A stretch of 64,000 bases of DNA from Deltaproteobacteria bacterium (GTDB lineage: Bacteria; JADJOY01): the NCBI GenBank assembly GCA_016713535.1, contig JADJOY010000008.1, positions 62,001 to 126,000 on the forward strand, written 5' to 3'. Position 1 is the first letter of the stretch. Every line of letters starts with the position of its first letter. The translations under genes were made by a program, and so were the position numbers. This document shows positions 46,768-57,100 of the stretch, one piece after another. A model generated the notes under the pieces. The model was not told where the DNA came from and ran no database searches. It saw nothing but the letters and a program-made list of their open reading frames with translations.

Positions 46768-48375
46768 TTGAGCAGGTGGCGTGGTGGTGCGCCCGGCGTG
46801 TTGGCGGCATGGGCGGCGCTGGGCGTCAGCGGCTGTCTGTTCGTCGATCCCGTCGACCTGACACCGCCCGATCCGGCCGCGTGGATCCCGCCGCCTCAGG
46901 CGCCGTCCGAGCGCTCGTCGACGGTACCAGCGCCTCCATCGACCGCGAGCGAGGCGGCGACCGCGGGCGCGACCCCCGAGGTGCCCGGCGTGGCGTCGCC
47001 GCAGGTGAGCGGGGCGGAGGCGCCCGTTGCACCGCCTTCGCCGGTGAATGCGCGTGCACCGTCGTTCGCGAACGGCGTGCCGCCCGCGGATGCGACGATC
47101 CGCGACGTGGCGATGCCGCTCGCCACCGGCCTCCCGGACGCGCGGCCGCTCGCGCTGGCCGAGATCCTCGCCACGGTCGGCGCCGAAGCTCTCGACATCC
47201 GCTCCGCGCAGCAGGATGCCGCTTCGGCCGAGGCCGAGCGTCGCATCGTTCGTGACTCGTTGCTGCCGAGCTTCAGCGCCCAGGCCAAGTTCGGCCTGCT
47301 CAATGGCTATACCCAGGGAACGGCCGGACGGTTCTTCAACACCAACTACCAGAACACCCTGATCGGCCCGAAGGTGGAGCTCACCTACGACCTGGCCGCC
47401 GCGGTCTTCACGCTGCAGGCTGCACAAGAGCACCTCGAAGGCGAGCTCGCGGCCATCCGGGTCACCGCCAACGACAGTCTCCACGCCGCGGCCACCGGCT
47501 ACTTCGATCTCGTCGAGAGCTGCGCACAGCTCTGGATCGCGGAGATCTCGGTGCGCCATGGTCACGAACTGGTCGACCTGGAGCTGACTCGTGTGTCGAG
47601 CGGCGCAGGGCTCGAGGTCGACCTCCTGCGTGCACAGGCCAAGCTCGCCGAGGCCGAGCGCGGAGTGCTGGAGGCGCGACGCCTGGTCGCCGTCGCCTCG
47701 GCGGAGCTGGTCGAGCAGCTCGGACTTCCGCCCAGCACCGAGCTGGTACCAGCCGAGGACGCGATCGTGGCGGTCGAGCTCATCCCGCTCGGCGACCTCG
47801 ACGAGCTGGTGCGCAAGGCCGTCGCCAACCGGCCGGAGGTGGCGCAGGCCGGGCGTGAGCTCGCCGCGAGCCAGGAGAGCGAGGGCTACTGGGAGAATCG
47901 CTGGATCATCCCCCAGGTCAAGCTGAGCGCCGAGTACGGCGGGTTCGGCACCAACCCGCGCGACCTCCAGGATCGCGAGATCTACACAGCGGCGGCCGAG
48001 TGGTCGCTCGATCCCATGAACCTCTCACAGCTCGACAAGGCGCGCGCCACCCGCCGCAAGGCCGAGGTTGCCGAGACCCAGGTGACCCGCATGGTCGCGT
48101 CCGAGGTCGTGCAAGCCTTCCGCAGCTCGCAGGCCGCTGCCGCGACGATCTCGTCCGCCGTGCGCGAGGTCCAGGCGAGCGCCGAGGCCTATGAGCTGGT
48201 GCAGGTTCGGTACCGCGAAGGCGTCGCGCTGCAGGAAGAGGTGCTGCGCGCCGAGCTCGACTTGACCCGGGCACAGAGCGCGCTCACCGGCGCGCTCGCC
48301 AGCTACGACCGTTCGCAGTTCGACCTGGCGCGCGCGATCGGCGGACCCCGCAACGGCGGGCCAGCCGTACCCTGA
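46768..48375 (+). CDS. TolC-family outer membrane lipoprotein
   Basis: A 535-aa protein. TTG 46768 is chosen because AGGAGG lies 5 nt upstream; it gives a lipoprotein signal WAALGVSGC. A Pro/Ala/Ser linker of about 100 residues precedes the outer membrane factor domain, with two repeats of beta-strand plus long helices (SAQAKFGLLNGYTQG; QVKLSAEYGGFG) and helices such as GLEVDLLRAQAKLAEAERGV. It forms the channel of a tripartite exporter; the HlyD-like fusion downstream (opposite strand) is the likely partner. Confidence 0.85.
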   Translation: MSRWRGGAPGVLAAWAALGVSGCLFVDPVDLTPPDPAAWIPPPQAPSERSSTVPAPPSTASEAATAGATPEVPGVASPQVSGAEAPVAPPSPVNARAPSFANGVPPADATIRDVAMPLATGLPDARPLALAEILATVGAEALDIRSAQQDAASAEAERRIVRDSLLPSFSAQAKFGLLNGYTQGTAGRFFNTNYQNTLIGPKVELTYDLAAAVFTLQAAQEHLEGELAAIRVTANDSLHAAATGYFDLVESCAQLWIAEISVRHGHELVDLELTRVSSGAGLEVDLLRAQAKLAEAERGVLEARRLVAVASAELVEQLGLPPSTELVPAEDAIVAVELIPLGDLDELVRKAVANRPEVAQAGRELAASQESEGYWENRWIIPQVKLSAEYGGFGTNPRDLQDREIYTAAAEWSLDPMNLSQLDKARATRRKAEVAETQVTRMVASEVVQAFRSSQAAAATISSAVREVQASAEAYELVQVRYREGVALQEEVLRAELDLTRAQSALTGALASYDRSQFDLARAIGGPRNGGPAVP

Positions 48376-48395
48376 TCGCGTCCGCTCACCCGGCG

Positions 48396-48424
48396 GGGGG
48401 GGGCGATCGGCCGGCGCCCCCCCC
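48396..48424. terminator. Bidirectional terminator, 10-bp stem
   Basis: GGGGGGGGCG, 9-nt loop, CGCCCCCCCC between convergent genes; the outer pair GATCGC (48374)/GCGATC (48428) extends the fold. Confidence 0.6.
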
Positions 48425-48451
48425 GGAGCGATCACCCGGCTCTTCGGCCGT

Positions 48452-50736
48452 TCACGGCAGCCAGGACCAGACCTCGGTGCGGATGTAGCGCACGATCGGG
48501 CGAATCAGCGCGCGACCGAACGTGTCGGGTCCGACGACGATGCGCGCGAAGCCCGTCATGCCGGGGCTCAGCCGTTCCTGGGTCGCGTCCAGCTCGACCA
48601 CGACCCGGACCTGATAGCTCTCGTCGCCCTGCTTCATCGACTGCTGCATGTACGCTTCGCGATCCGTGCGATACGCGTCGATGTCGAACTCACTCTCGGG
48701 CGTGGCGGTTCGTATCACGGTGGAGACCTTGCCCGTCACGAGCCGGCCGTTGTGGCCGCGCAGCCGGACGTTGACGGGCATGCCTTCCTTCACTTCGGGA
48801 ACCGCCGCCTCCTCCGCCGCTACCTCGACGCGCAGGTGGCGATCGTCCTGGATCACCGCGATGAGGTCGCCCTTGTCGGCGACCTGACCAATGCGCTCCT
48901 TCACGTCCGGCGTCATCACCCGTCCGGCGATCGGCGAGCGGATCGCGAGGAGCGCCTGCTGCGAGGTGTAGTAGCGCACGCGCTCTTCGAGCCGCTCGAC
49001 CTCGGCCCTGTGAGCGGCGACGTCCTCGGGCCTAGCGCCGTGGCGCGCCTTCGCCAGGTTCTGCTCGCCGATCTCGAGGCCGATCGCGGGAGGCGTCGCG
49101 CTTGCGCCTCGCGGTGTCGACCTTCTCGGTCGTCGACGCCTTGCCCGCCAGCAGCGCCTGTTCGCGCTTGAGCTCGTCCTCGGCGAAGGCGAGTTCGGTC
49201 TTCGCGAGGTCGCGCTCGTGCTCGGCGATCGCGAGATCCTCGGAGCGGACTCCGTTGAGCAACCGGTCCAGCTCCGCTTGCTCCTTCTTCAGCTCGGCCT
49301 CGGCGGTCCGGAGCTGGGTGACGATGTCGCGGCCACTCAGCGTTGCGATCACCTGGTTCGCCTCGACCTCCTGGCCGGGCGAGACGTTGACGGCGATCAC
49401 CTCGTCCTGGAGCTGGGCGCGCAGTCCGACCTCGGCTCCCGCGACGACCCGGCACTCGCCCTCGACCTCCCGGTCGTAGGGCAGGAAGAGCACCACGACC
49501 GCGGCCACCAGGAGTCCGAGACGGACCACCCATTTCACGGTCTTCGAGCCGCCGTGCCGAACCGCCCAGCGGTATCCGTCGTTGTCCGTCATGATCGCCG
49601 CAACCTCCTTGCGATACGCCCAGAGATACACCGCGCAGCCGAACATCAGCCCGCTCGGGCCGAAGCGCGATTCGAGCCAGTAGCCGCCCCCCACGAGCAG
49701 GACGAGCTGCATCGAGACGTTGAATGCGTAATAGCCGACGCCGTAGAGCCGAAGCCAGAAGCGCTCGCGCTCGGTCAGCGCCGCGGGTCCCGGACGACCC
49801 GCGAGCCACGCGCGGGTCTCGCCGATGGCGCGCTCCCGGACCTGACCGTCCTTGAGCCAGGAGCACAGGATCCGGTAGCCGTCGTAGCGTAGGAAGATCA
49901 CCGCGTGAAGCGCGAGACCGACCACGCAGGGCGGGATGAGCAGGAGCCAGAAGCGGCTGAGGTCGGAGCCCCGGTCCGTGAGCCCCCACGCGAGCGCCGC
50001 GACGCCGAAGATCAGGAGCTGGCACCAGATCCCGGCGGTCAACACCGTCCACCGCGCGCGGCCCTTCATGCGATGGATCGAGTCGCCCGTGTCGCAGTTC
50101 ACGAACGGCACCAGGTCGGCGAACCAATACAGGTGGAACCGCCGCACGCGTCCGCCGTGCAGTCTGCACGCCACGCCCACCGCCACCTCGCGCGGGAGGT
50201 TCATGAAGACCACGGTCTGGGCCAGCGAGAAGAGCGCGAGCGAGAAGAGCGGCAAGGTGCGGGTGAGCACTCCGAACTGCGTCTCGTAGGACTCCCAGCC
50301 GCGCGCGAGCACCACCGCGCCGATGAACGCGAGGACCGAGATCGGCACCATCGCCCACGGCGCGAACAGCCAACCGAAGATCACGGCGAGCAGGTCGAAG
50401 AGCAGGTTGGCGGCGTCGGCCTGGTGTGGCGTGGTGGCCGTGACCGGCGGGGGCGAGCCACCCGGCTCTTGGGTCACCCCGGAGGGGGCGAGGAAGCCCT
50501 AGGCTCGCAAGCTGCTCGACGAACTCGAGCACGGTTCGGACGTCGATGGGTCGGCCCACGCGCCGCGCATATTCGGTCGCGACCTGGCTCGGATCGTGCT
50601 CGCCATCGAGCAACGAGAGGAGCACGCGCTCACCGGCGCCACAGGTGTAGGATGTGCCCGTGCGCGGATCGACGACCAGGAACGCGTTGGGTGAAGTGCG
50701 CAGGACTTCGAGGTCCGTTCGTCGCTTGGGTAGCAT
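48452..50736 (-). CDS. PqqD-like / M50-like / HlyD fusion protein (frameshifted)
   Basis: About 760 aa after removing one base near 50497 and one near 49088 (both extra C/G in short runs). Residues 1-85: PqqD-like winged helix (FLVVDPRTGTSYTCGAGERVLLSLLDG). Middle: M50/site-2-protease-like membrane domain with VFMNLPREVAVGVACRLHGG, where the zinc motif HExxH is replaced by REVAVGV; VPFVNCDTGDSI follows. C-terminal: HlyD adaptor with lipoyl halves around a coiled coil (VEANQVIATLSGRDI...LLAIRSPIAGRVMTPDV). This architecture occurs in Planctomycetes and myxobacteria. The start codon lies within the 50734-50778 palindrome. Confidence 0.82.
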
Positions 50737-50778
50737 GTTTGCTCGGGCTCGCGTATCGCGCGCGCCCGAGCAAACATG
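50734..50778. promoter_or_regulatory. 45-bp palindrome over the PqqD-HlyD start codon
   Basis: Arms CATGTTTGCTCGGGC (50734-50748) and GCCCGAGCAAACATG (50764-50778) are perfect over 15 bp; the 15-nt spacer holds CGCG-TAT-CGCG. The first arm includes the ATG (50736) of the minus-strand gene. Too regular for chance: an operator or an RNA hairpin that hides the start. Confidence 0.7.
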
Positions 50779-51160
50779 TTCCCGCCGCCCGTGTACGCGT
50801 GGCAAGCCCCCGCGTGGTCGCGGCGCTCCCGAACGGGGAGCGTGGACCGCCCCGCGCGTAGTATTCATGACGCAGCGCGTGTCGACGGCTCGAGTGGCGC
50901 CGCGCGGAGGGTTGCGCAGCCGGCACTCGACTTGCTATCTCAACAGCGCAATTCCTCACGAGGTCGATTTCTTCACGAAATGTCAAGAACTTCTGGCGAG
51001 TGTCTCGGCGTAGGCAGCGCTCCAGCACGGCGGCCTCCAGAGCGCAGTGCGGCACTGCCGCGGCTCAGCCTCGTGGTCGGATTCAGGCGCTACGCGGTTG
51101 CGGCAGCGGAGCACGGATTGGTATGCTTTTGCGGCGCGTCATAAGCGAGGGCTGGTCGAC
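50779..51160. other. Intergenic region upstream of the megasynthase
   Basis: About 380 bp with no supported gene. It includes an AT-richer stretch (50930-51000) and the sigma-70-like promoter at 51098-51127. Confidence 0.5.
51098..51127 (+). promoter_or_regulatory. Sigma-70-like promoter of the megasynthase
   Basis: TTGCGG (51098-51103), 18-nt spacer, TATGCT (51122-51127) followed by TTT; start codon at 51161. Confidence 0.45.
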
Positions 51161-54100
51161 ATGAGGCAGGATCTGCTGAGGGGGACGGGTGTCCCCGAAG
51201 GGCAGCCTCATCCATTCGTGACACTGGCGGTTTCGCCCGGTGCGACGTGGGATCCCAGCATCCCTATCGCGGCGGCGCGCGCCGGCGCGATCGGAGTGCT
51301 CGACCTGACCTTCCTGACCAATGCCGAGTGCGCGCTCGGTGTGGTCGATCGTCTGGTCCGGTTCGCGCCGGATCGCTACGGCGTGATGTTGCACGGCCGC
51401 GACGGTCACCTCGAGCGAGCCGTGCTCGACCGCCTCGGTAGCTGCGATGTCATCCTCCTGACGCCCGAGTCACAGGAGGCCTTGAGGCAGGTGGTCCCGC
51501 GCTGCCGCGTCACCGCTCGCCAGGTGGGCGTGGTGGTGACCGCCGTCTCGGATTTGGAGCTCGTCGGAGACCTGCCGGTCGACTTTCTCATCGCCAAGGG
51601 TTCGGAGGCGGGGGGGTGGGTCGGCGTCGAGACCAGCCTCGCGCTCCTCGAGAGGCTACGCGGCACGCAACCCCGTCCCGTCTACGTGTGGGGCGGCGTG
51701 GGACCCGCCAGCGCTGGGGCCTATCTGGTCGCGGGGGCCCACGGGCTGGTCCTCGACTGGCAGCTTTCGCTCACCCGGGAGTCCCCGCTGCCGCGGGGGC
51801 TCCGTCATCGCATCGAGCACGAGGGTGTCGACACCACCCTCGTCGGGCTCGGCGGCGGTGACCACTTCCGTTGCGTGGCACGAACCGCCGGTCGATTGAG
51901 GGATCGACTCGCCGCTTCCGGGCTGGAAGGCGCGGAATCGCGCGCCCAGCGGATGGCGGTGCTCGAGGCCGTGCTCGCGGGCTGGTCGACGGGTGAGAAG
52001 CGCTATCCGTGGCCGGTGGCCGAGGACGCCACGCTCGCCGTGGCATGGCGTGCCAAGGCTCCAACGGTGGCGCGCGCGCTAGCCTGGACCCGCGAGCTGT
52101 GCGCCGAGGCGTCGACCGGCGCGGCGGTGCAGCATTTCCTGGTCCAAGGCGGCGGAGTCGCTCCCGCGTTCGGTGTGGCGTATCCCGTGCTGCAGTGCGC
52201 GACGGGCGCTGTCGAGGCGTGGGCCGGTTTCGCCGAGCAGGCGTCGGGCGCGGGCGCGATCCCGGTCCTCCCGCTCGACGGTCCGCCCGAGGAGGCCGCG
52301 CGGCTCGCCCTCGAGACGATCGCGAAGGCGCTCGCCGGGCGACCCTGGTGCGTCGACCTGACGAGCGCCACCACGGCGCTCGAGAGCTCCCGCTGGCTGC
52401 CCGTGGTGGAGGGTGTCCGGCCGCCGCTCGCGCTCGTCCCAGAGGCGTCGCTCGACGACCTCGCGGCCTGGGAGCACCACGGCGCCAAGGCCTTCGTCGC
52501 CGTCACGAGCGAAGCCGGGCTCGTCCACGCCCTCGCAAGCGGCGTGCGGCGGTTCCTGTTCCCCACGACGCCCCTGGGTGCGCAGGGCGCCTCGCCGAGC
52601 CTGGGGCTGTGGGACGACCTGGTGCGGTGCCTCGCCGCGCCCGGCCGTCCGCGCGCCGATGTAGCACACCTGCAGGTGCTACTCGATGGCGGTCGCGCGG
52701 ACGCGGCGCGTGCTGCGGCGCTTCAGGTCGTCGCCGAGCCGCTCGTCGAACTCGGGATCCACGTCGGCCTGGTAGCGCGCGACCTCGAGGACCCGGCGGG
52801 TTCGTTCTGCGCCGCAGCGGGTCGCCACCTCCTCGGTCTCCGCGAAACCAGCGTGATGGTCGTCGAGGATCCGATTCCGGTTCCGCCGCCGCTCGACATC
52901 GCGGTGGTCGGCATGTCGTGCTTCTTGCCCGGCGCCAATGACGTCGCCACGTACTGGCACAACATCCTGACCGCCAAGGACGCGATCACCGAGGTTCCGG
53001 CGGATCGCTTCGACGCGGCGCGCTGGTTCGACCCCGACAAAGGTGCCCGCGACAAGATCTACAGCAAGTGGGGCGGCTTCATCGGCGACATCCCGTTCGA
53101 CCCGCTCAAGTTCGGCATTCCACCCGCGACGCTGCGCAGCGTCGAGCCCATCCAGCTCTTGACGCTGGAGCTCGTCGATCAGGCGATGCGCGACGTGGGC
53201 TACGGCGCTGGCTACGAGCCGCCGCGGGCGCGCACTTGTGTCGTGCTCGGCGCGGGCGGGGGCATGGGTAGCCTCGGCCTCCACTACGCATTCCGCGCGC
53301 TGCTCCCCGAGTTCATCGAGAAGCCACCCGAGGAACTTCTCGAACGTCTCCCCGAATGGAACGAGGACAGCTTCCCCGGAGTCCTCCTCAACGTGCTCAC
53401 CGGGCGTGTCACCAACCGCTTCGACTTCGGCGGCGTGAACTTCACCGTCGACGCGGCCTGCGCCTCGTCGCTTGCGGCGGTGTATCTGGCGTGTCAGGAG
53501 CTCACCAACGGCACCGCGGACGTTGCGGTGGCCGGTGGTGTCGACCCGGTCAACGAGGCGTTCGCCTACACGTGCTTCTCGAAGACCACCGCGCTCTCGC
53601 CGCGCGGCCGCTCGCGCGCCTTCGACGCGAATGCCGACGGTATTGCGATCGCGGAAGGGCTGGCCACCGTCGTCCTCAAGCGGCGCGTCGACGCCGAGCG
53701 TGACGGCGACCGCATCTACGCCGTGATCCGAGGCGTGCAGGGTGCCTCCGACGGTCGCCACAAAGGTCTCACCGCGCCGCGACTCGAAGGGCAGATGGTG
53801 ACGCTCGAGCGTGCGTACGCGCAGGCCCGCGTGTCACCTACGTCACTCGGGTTGGTCGAGGCCCACGGCACCGGCACCGGAGTGGGCGATCCCACCGAGT
53901 GCCAGGCGCTCGGCTCGCTCCTCGAGCGTGCTGGCGCCGCCAGTCAGAGCGTCGCCATCGGCAGCGTGAAGTCGATGATCGGTCATACCAAGTCGGCCGC
54001 TGGCGTGTCCGGCCTGATCAAGGCTGCGCTCGCGCTCTACCACCGGGTCCTGCCGCCGACCCTCCACGTGGAGACGCCCAACCCGAAAGCCGGTTTGACC

Positions 54101-57100
54101 GATGGGCCCCTCTACGTCTCGACGCGGCTCCGGCCGTGGATCCGCGGACCCGAGCCACGGCGGGCCGGGGTGTCGGCGTTCGGCTTCGGCGGGACCAACT
54201 TCCACGCGGTGCTCGAGGAGCACGAGGGTGTACCGCTCGCTCGCGACGAGCGCGCCCCGAGCCGTGAGCTGCCCACCGAGTTGGTGCTGATCGGCGCGAC
54301 GACGGGCGAGCAGCTCCGCTCGCGCTGCCTGGCGATCGCGAACGAACTCGCGACCGCCCTCGACGGCGGCCTCGCGCCGAGCCTCGCGGATGTCGCGTAC
54401 ACCCTCCACAATCGCGGCCTCGCCGGCGCCGACGGGCCTCGGGCCGCGTTCGTGGCGCGCTCCCTCGACGAGCTGAGTGAGCAGCTCCTGGCGGTTGCGG
54501 GCCGACTCGGTGGCGACGCAGCCAAGCTGCCGGTGGGCGCACTGCTCGGCGAGGGCCAGCTCGCGAAGGAAGGCAGCGTCGGGCTGCTGTTCCCGGGGCA
54601 GGGCTCGCAGTTCCCGGACATGACCCGCGACCTGGCGATCCATTTCCCCGAGGTTTCGCGGCGCTTCGAATCTGCGGACCGGGTGTTGCGTGGCCGTCTC
54701 CCGCGTCCCTTGAGCGCGTACGTGTTCCCGCCGCCGGCGTTCTCGGACGAGGCGCGCGGCCGCGCGATCGACGAGCTCAAGGCTACCCACGTCGCGCAGC
54801 CGGCTCTCGGTGTCGCGGACGTGGCGCTGCTGCGGCTCCTCGAGCGCTTCGGGGTCAGGGGCCAGATGGCCGCCGGCCACAGCTACGGCGAGCTGGTCGC
54901 GTTACACGCCGCGGGCGCCCTCACCGAGGAGCAGCTCTTCGCGCTCTCGCACGCGCGTGGCCGCGCGATCTCCGATCTCGCAACGAGCTCGGGTGCCGGG
55001 ACGACCGACCTCGGTCAGATGCTCGCGGTGCGCGGCGACGAGGCGAAGGTCCGCGAGCTGGTCGCGGCCTGTTCGGACGCTTGGGTGTCGAACCTCAACA
55101 GCCGCCGCCAGATCGTCGTCAGCGGCACCCGCGAGGGGCTCGCGCAGGTGCGCGCGAAGCTCGATGCCGCGGGCCTGGCCCACACCGCGGTTCCGGTGGC
55201 GTGCGCGTTCCACAGTCCGATCATGCGCGGCGCGCGGGAGCGGTTCGAGGAGGTCCTCGCCGCGACCCCGTTCGCGGCCCCGTCGTTCGAGGTGTTCAGC
55301 AACTGGACCGCGAGGCCGTACCCCGAGGATCCCGCGCAGATCCGACCGCACCTCGCCGAGCAGCTCGTCAGCGAGGTGCGTTTCGCCGACGAGATCGAGG
55401 CGATGTACGCGGCGGGTGCGCGAGTGTTCGTGGAGGTCGGCCCCAACCGCGTGCTCAGCAAACTCGTCGACGAGGTCCTCGAATCGCGCCCCCACGTCGC
55501 GATCGCCACGCACGATCGCACCGGTCACGGCGTCACCCAGCTCCTCATCGCACTCGGCCGGTTGTTCGTGGAAGGCGTCGGTGTGGAGCTCGAGAGGTTG
55601 TGGTCGGGCCGGGACTTGATCGACCTCGACGATGAACGCGACGGCATCGCGGCGAGCGCCGCCAAGCCACTCGGTCGCCACTTCTGGCTGGTTAACGCGG
55701 CGTACGCGCGTCCCGCTCACGAGCCGCCGCGGGCGTTCACCCGGCCCCGCCTCGTCCTGACCCGCGAGGTGGAGTCGCTCGCGCCCGCGCCGGTCGCGCG
55801 ACCCGAGACCAAGCCATCGGTGATGGCGTCCAAGCTCGCGAGCCCGCGAGTGACCGCGCCCGTGCGCGGAGATTCGGTCCCACCGCCCCACTCGACGAAT
55901 GCGCCCGCCGCGGAGCCGCGGCGAGCCGCCCTGCCCGAGCCCTCCACCATGCCCAGCTCCCAGCGTCCTCCGGATCGTCCTCGAACCCCTTCGCCCGCAC
56001 CCGCGTCTCGGCCCTCGAGCACCGCGACCGACTTCGAGCCGGTACGCGAGTTCCAGGAGACCATGCGCCGGTTCCTGGATACCCAGGCGGCCGTGATGCA
56101 AGCGTTCTACGGCTCGGCGGAGGTCGTCGCACAGCCCGCCGGGATCCGCGAGCCGGACGTGGCGGAGGTCGCGTTCCTGCCTGAGCAGGTCCGTGGACCC
56201 GCTCAGGCACCGGGGCCCGAAGTCGAGGCGCCACGTCCGGTTGTCGCCCAGCCAGCCATGTCTGCGGCGCGCCCCGCAGCTCCGGCCGCGAGCACGACGG
56301 CGGTGCGGCCCACGGTGCCCGAGCCCGCCGCGGCACCGGTGCCGAGCGGCGCCCCGGCGATGCCCGACCCGGTGGAGACGCTGCGAGCCATCGTCACCGA
56401 GCGCACCGGTTATCCAGCGGAGATGCTCGACCTCGACGCCGGTCTCGAGTCGGACCTCGGCATCGACTCGATCAAGCGAGTCGAGATCATCGCGGCCTTC
56501 CGACGCGCCGCCGTACCGAGCGTCGTCGAGCCACCGGCGTGGTTCATGGGCCATGGGTGGTGCGGCCACGTTGCGCGCGATCGTCGACGGGGTGGCGAGG
56601 CTGATCGCCGAGCGTGCCCGGGGGTGCGGCGACGCCGAAGTCGGTGTCGGCAACCCTCACGACGACGAGCGCCGCTGCGCCGAGCCTGGCCGCGGGTGCC
56701 GACCACGCCGCCATGCTGCGCGCGATCGTGACCGACCGCACCGGCTATCCGCCGGAGATGCTCGACCTCGACGCCGGTCTCGAGTCGGACCTCGGCATCG
56801 ACTCGATCAAGCGGGTCGAGATCATCGCGGCCTTCCGACGCGCCGCCGTGCCGAGCGTCGTCGAGCCACCGGCGTGGTTCATGGAGGCCATGGGTGGTGC
56901 GGCCACGTTGCGCGCGATCCTCGACGGTGCGGCGCGTCTCGCGATCGAGAGTGGCAATGTCGCGAGCGACGCCGCCGGCTCGCCCCCGGCGGCGGCGTTG
57001 GTCGAGAGCCGCGCTACGCCCGGCGCCGGGAGTGATCGAGCCGAGCAGCTCCGCGCGATCGTCTCCGAGCGCACCGGCTACCCACCCGAGATGCTCGATC

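Noticed and set aside
50630-51055. 141-aa minus-strand ORF between the PqqD fusion and the megasynthase
   Set aside because: Crosses the palindrome and promoter region, no domain, composition of random GC-rich DNA.
56193-57035. Separate gene in the ACP region in another frame
   Set aside because: Only a short part (about 56548-56618) is the continuation of the megasynthase after an indel; the rest is out of frame.
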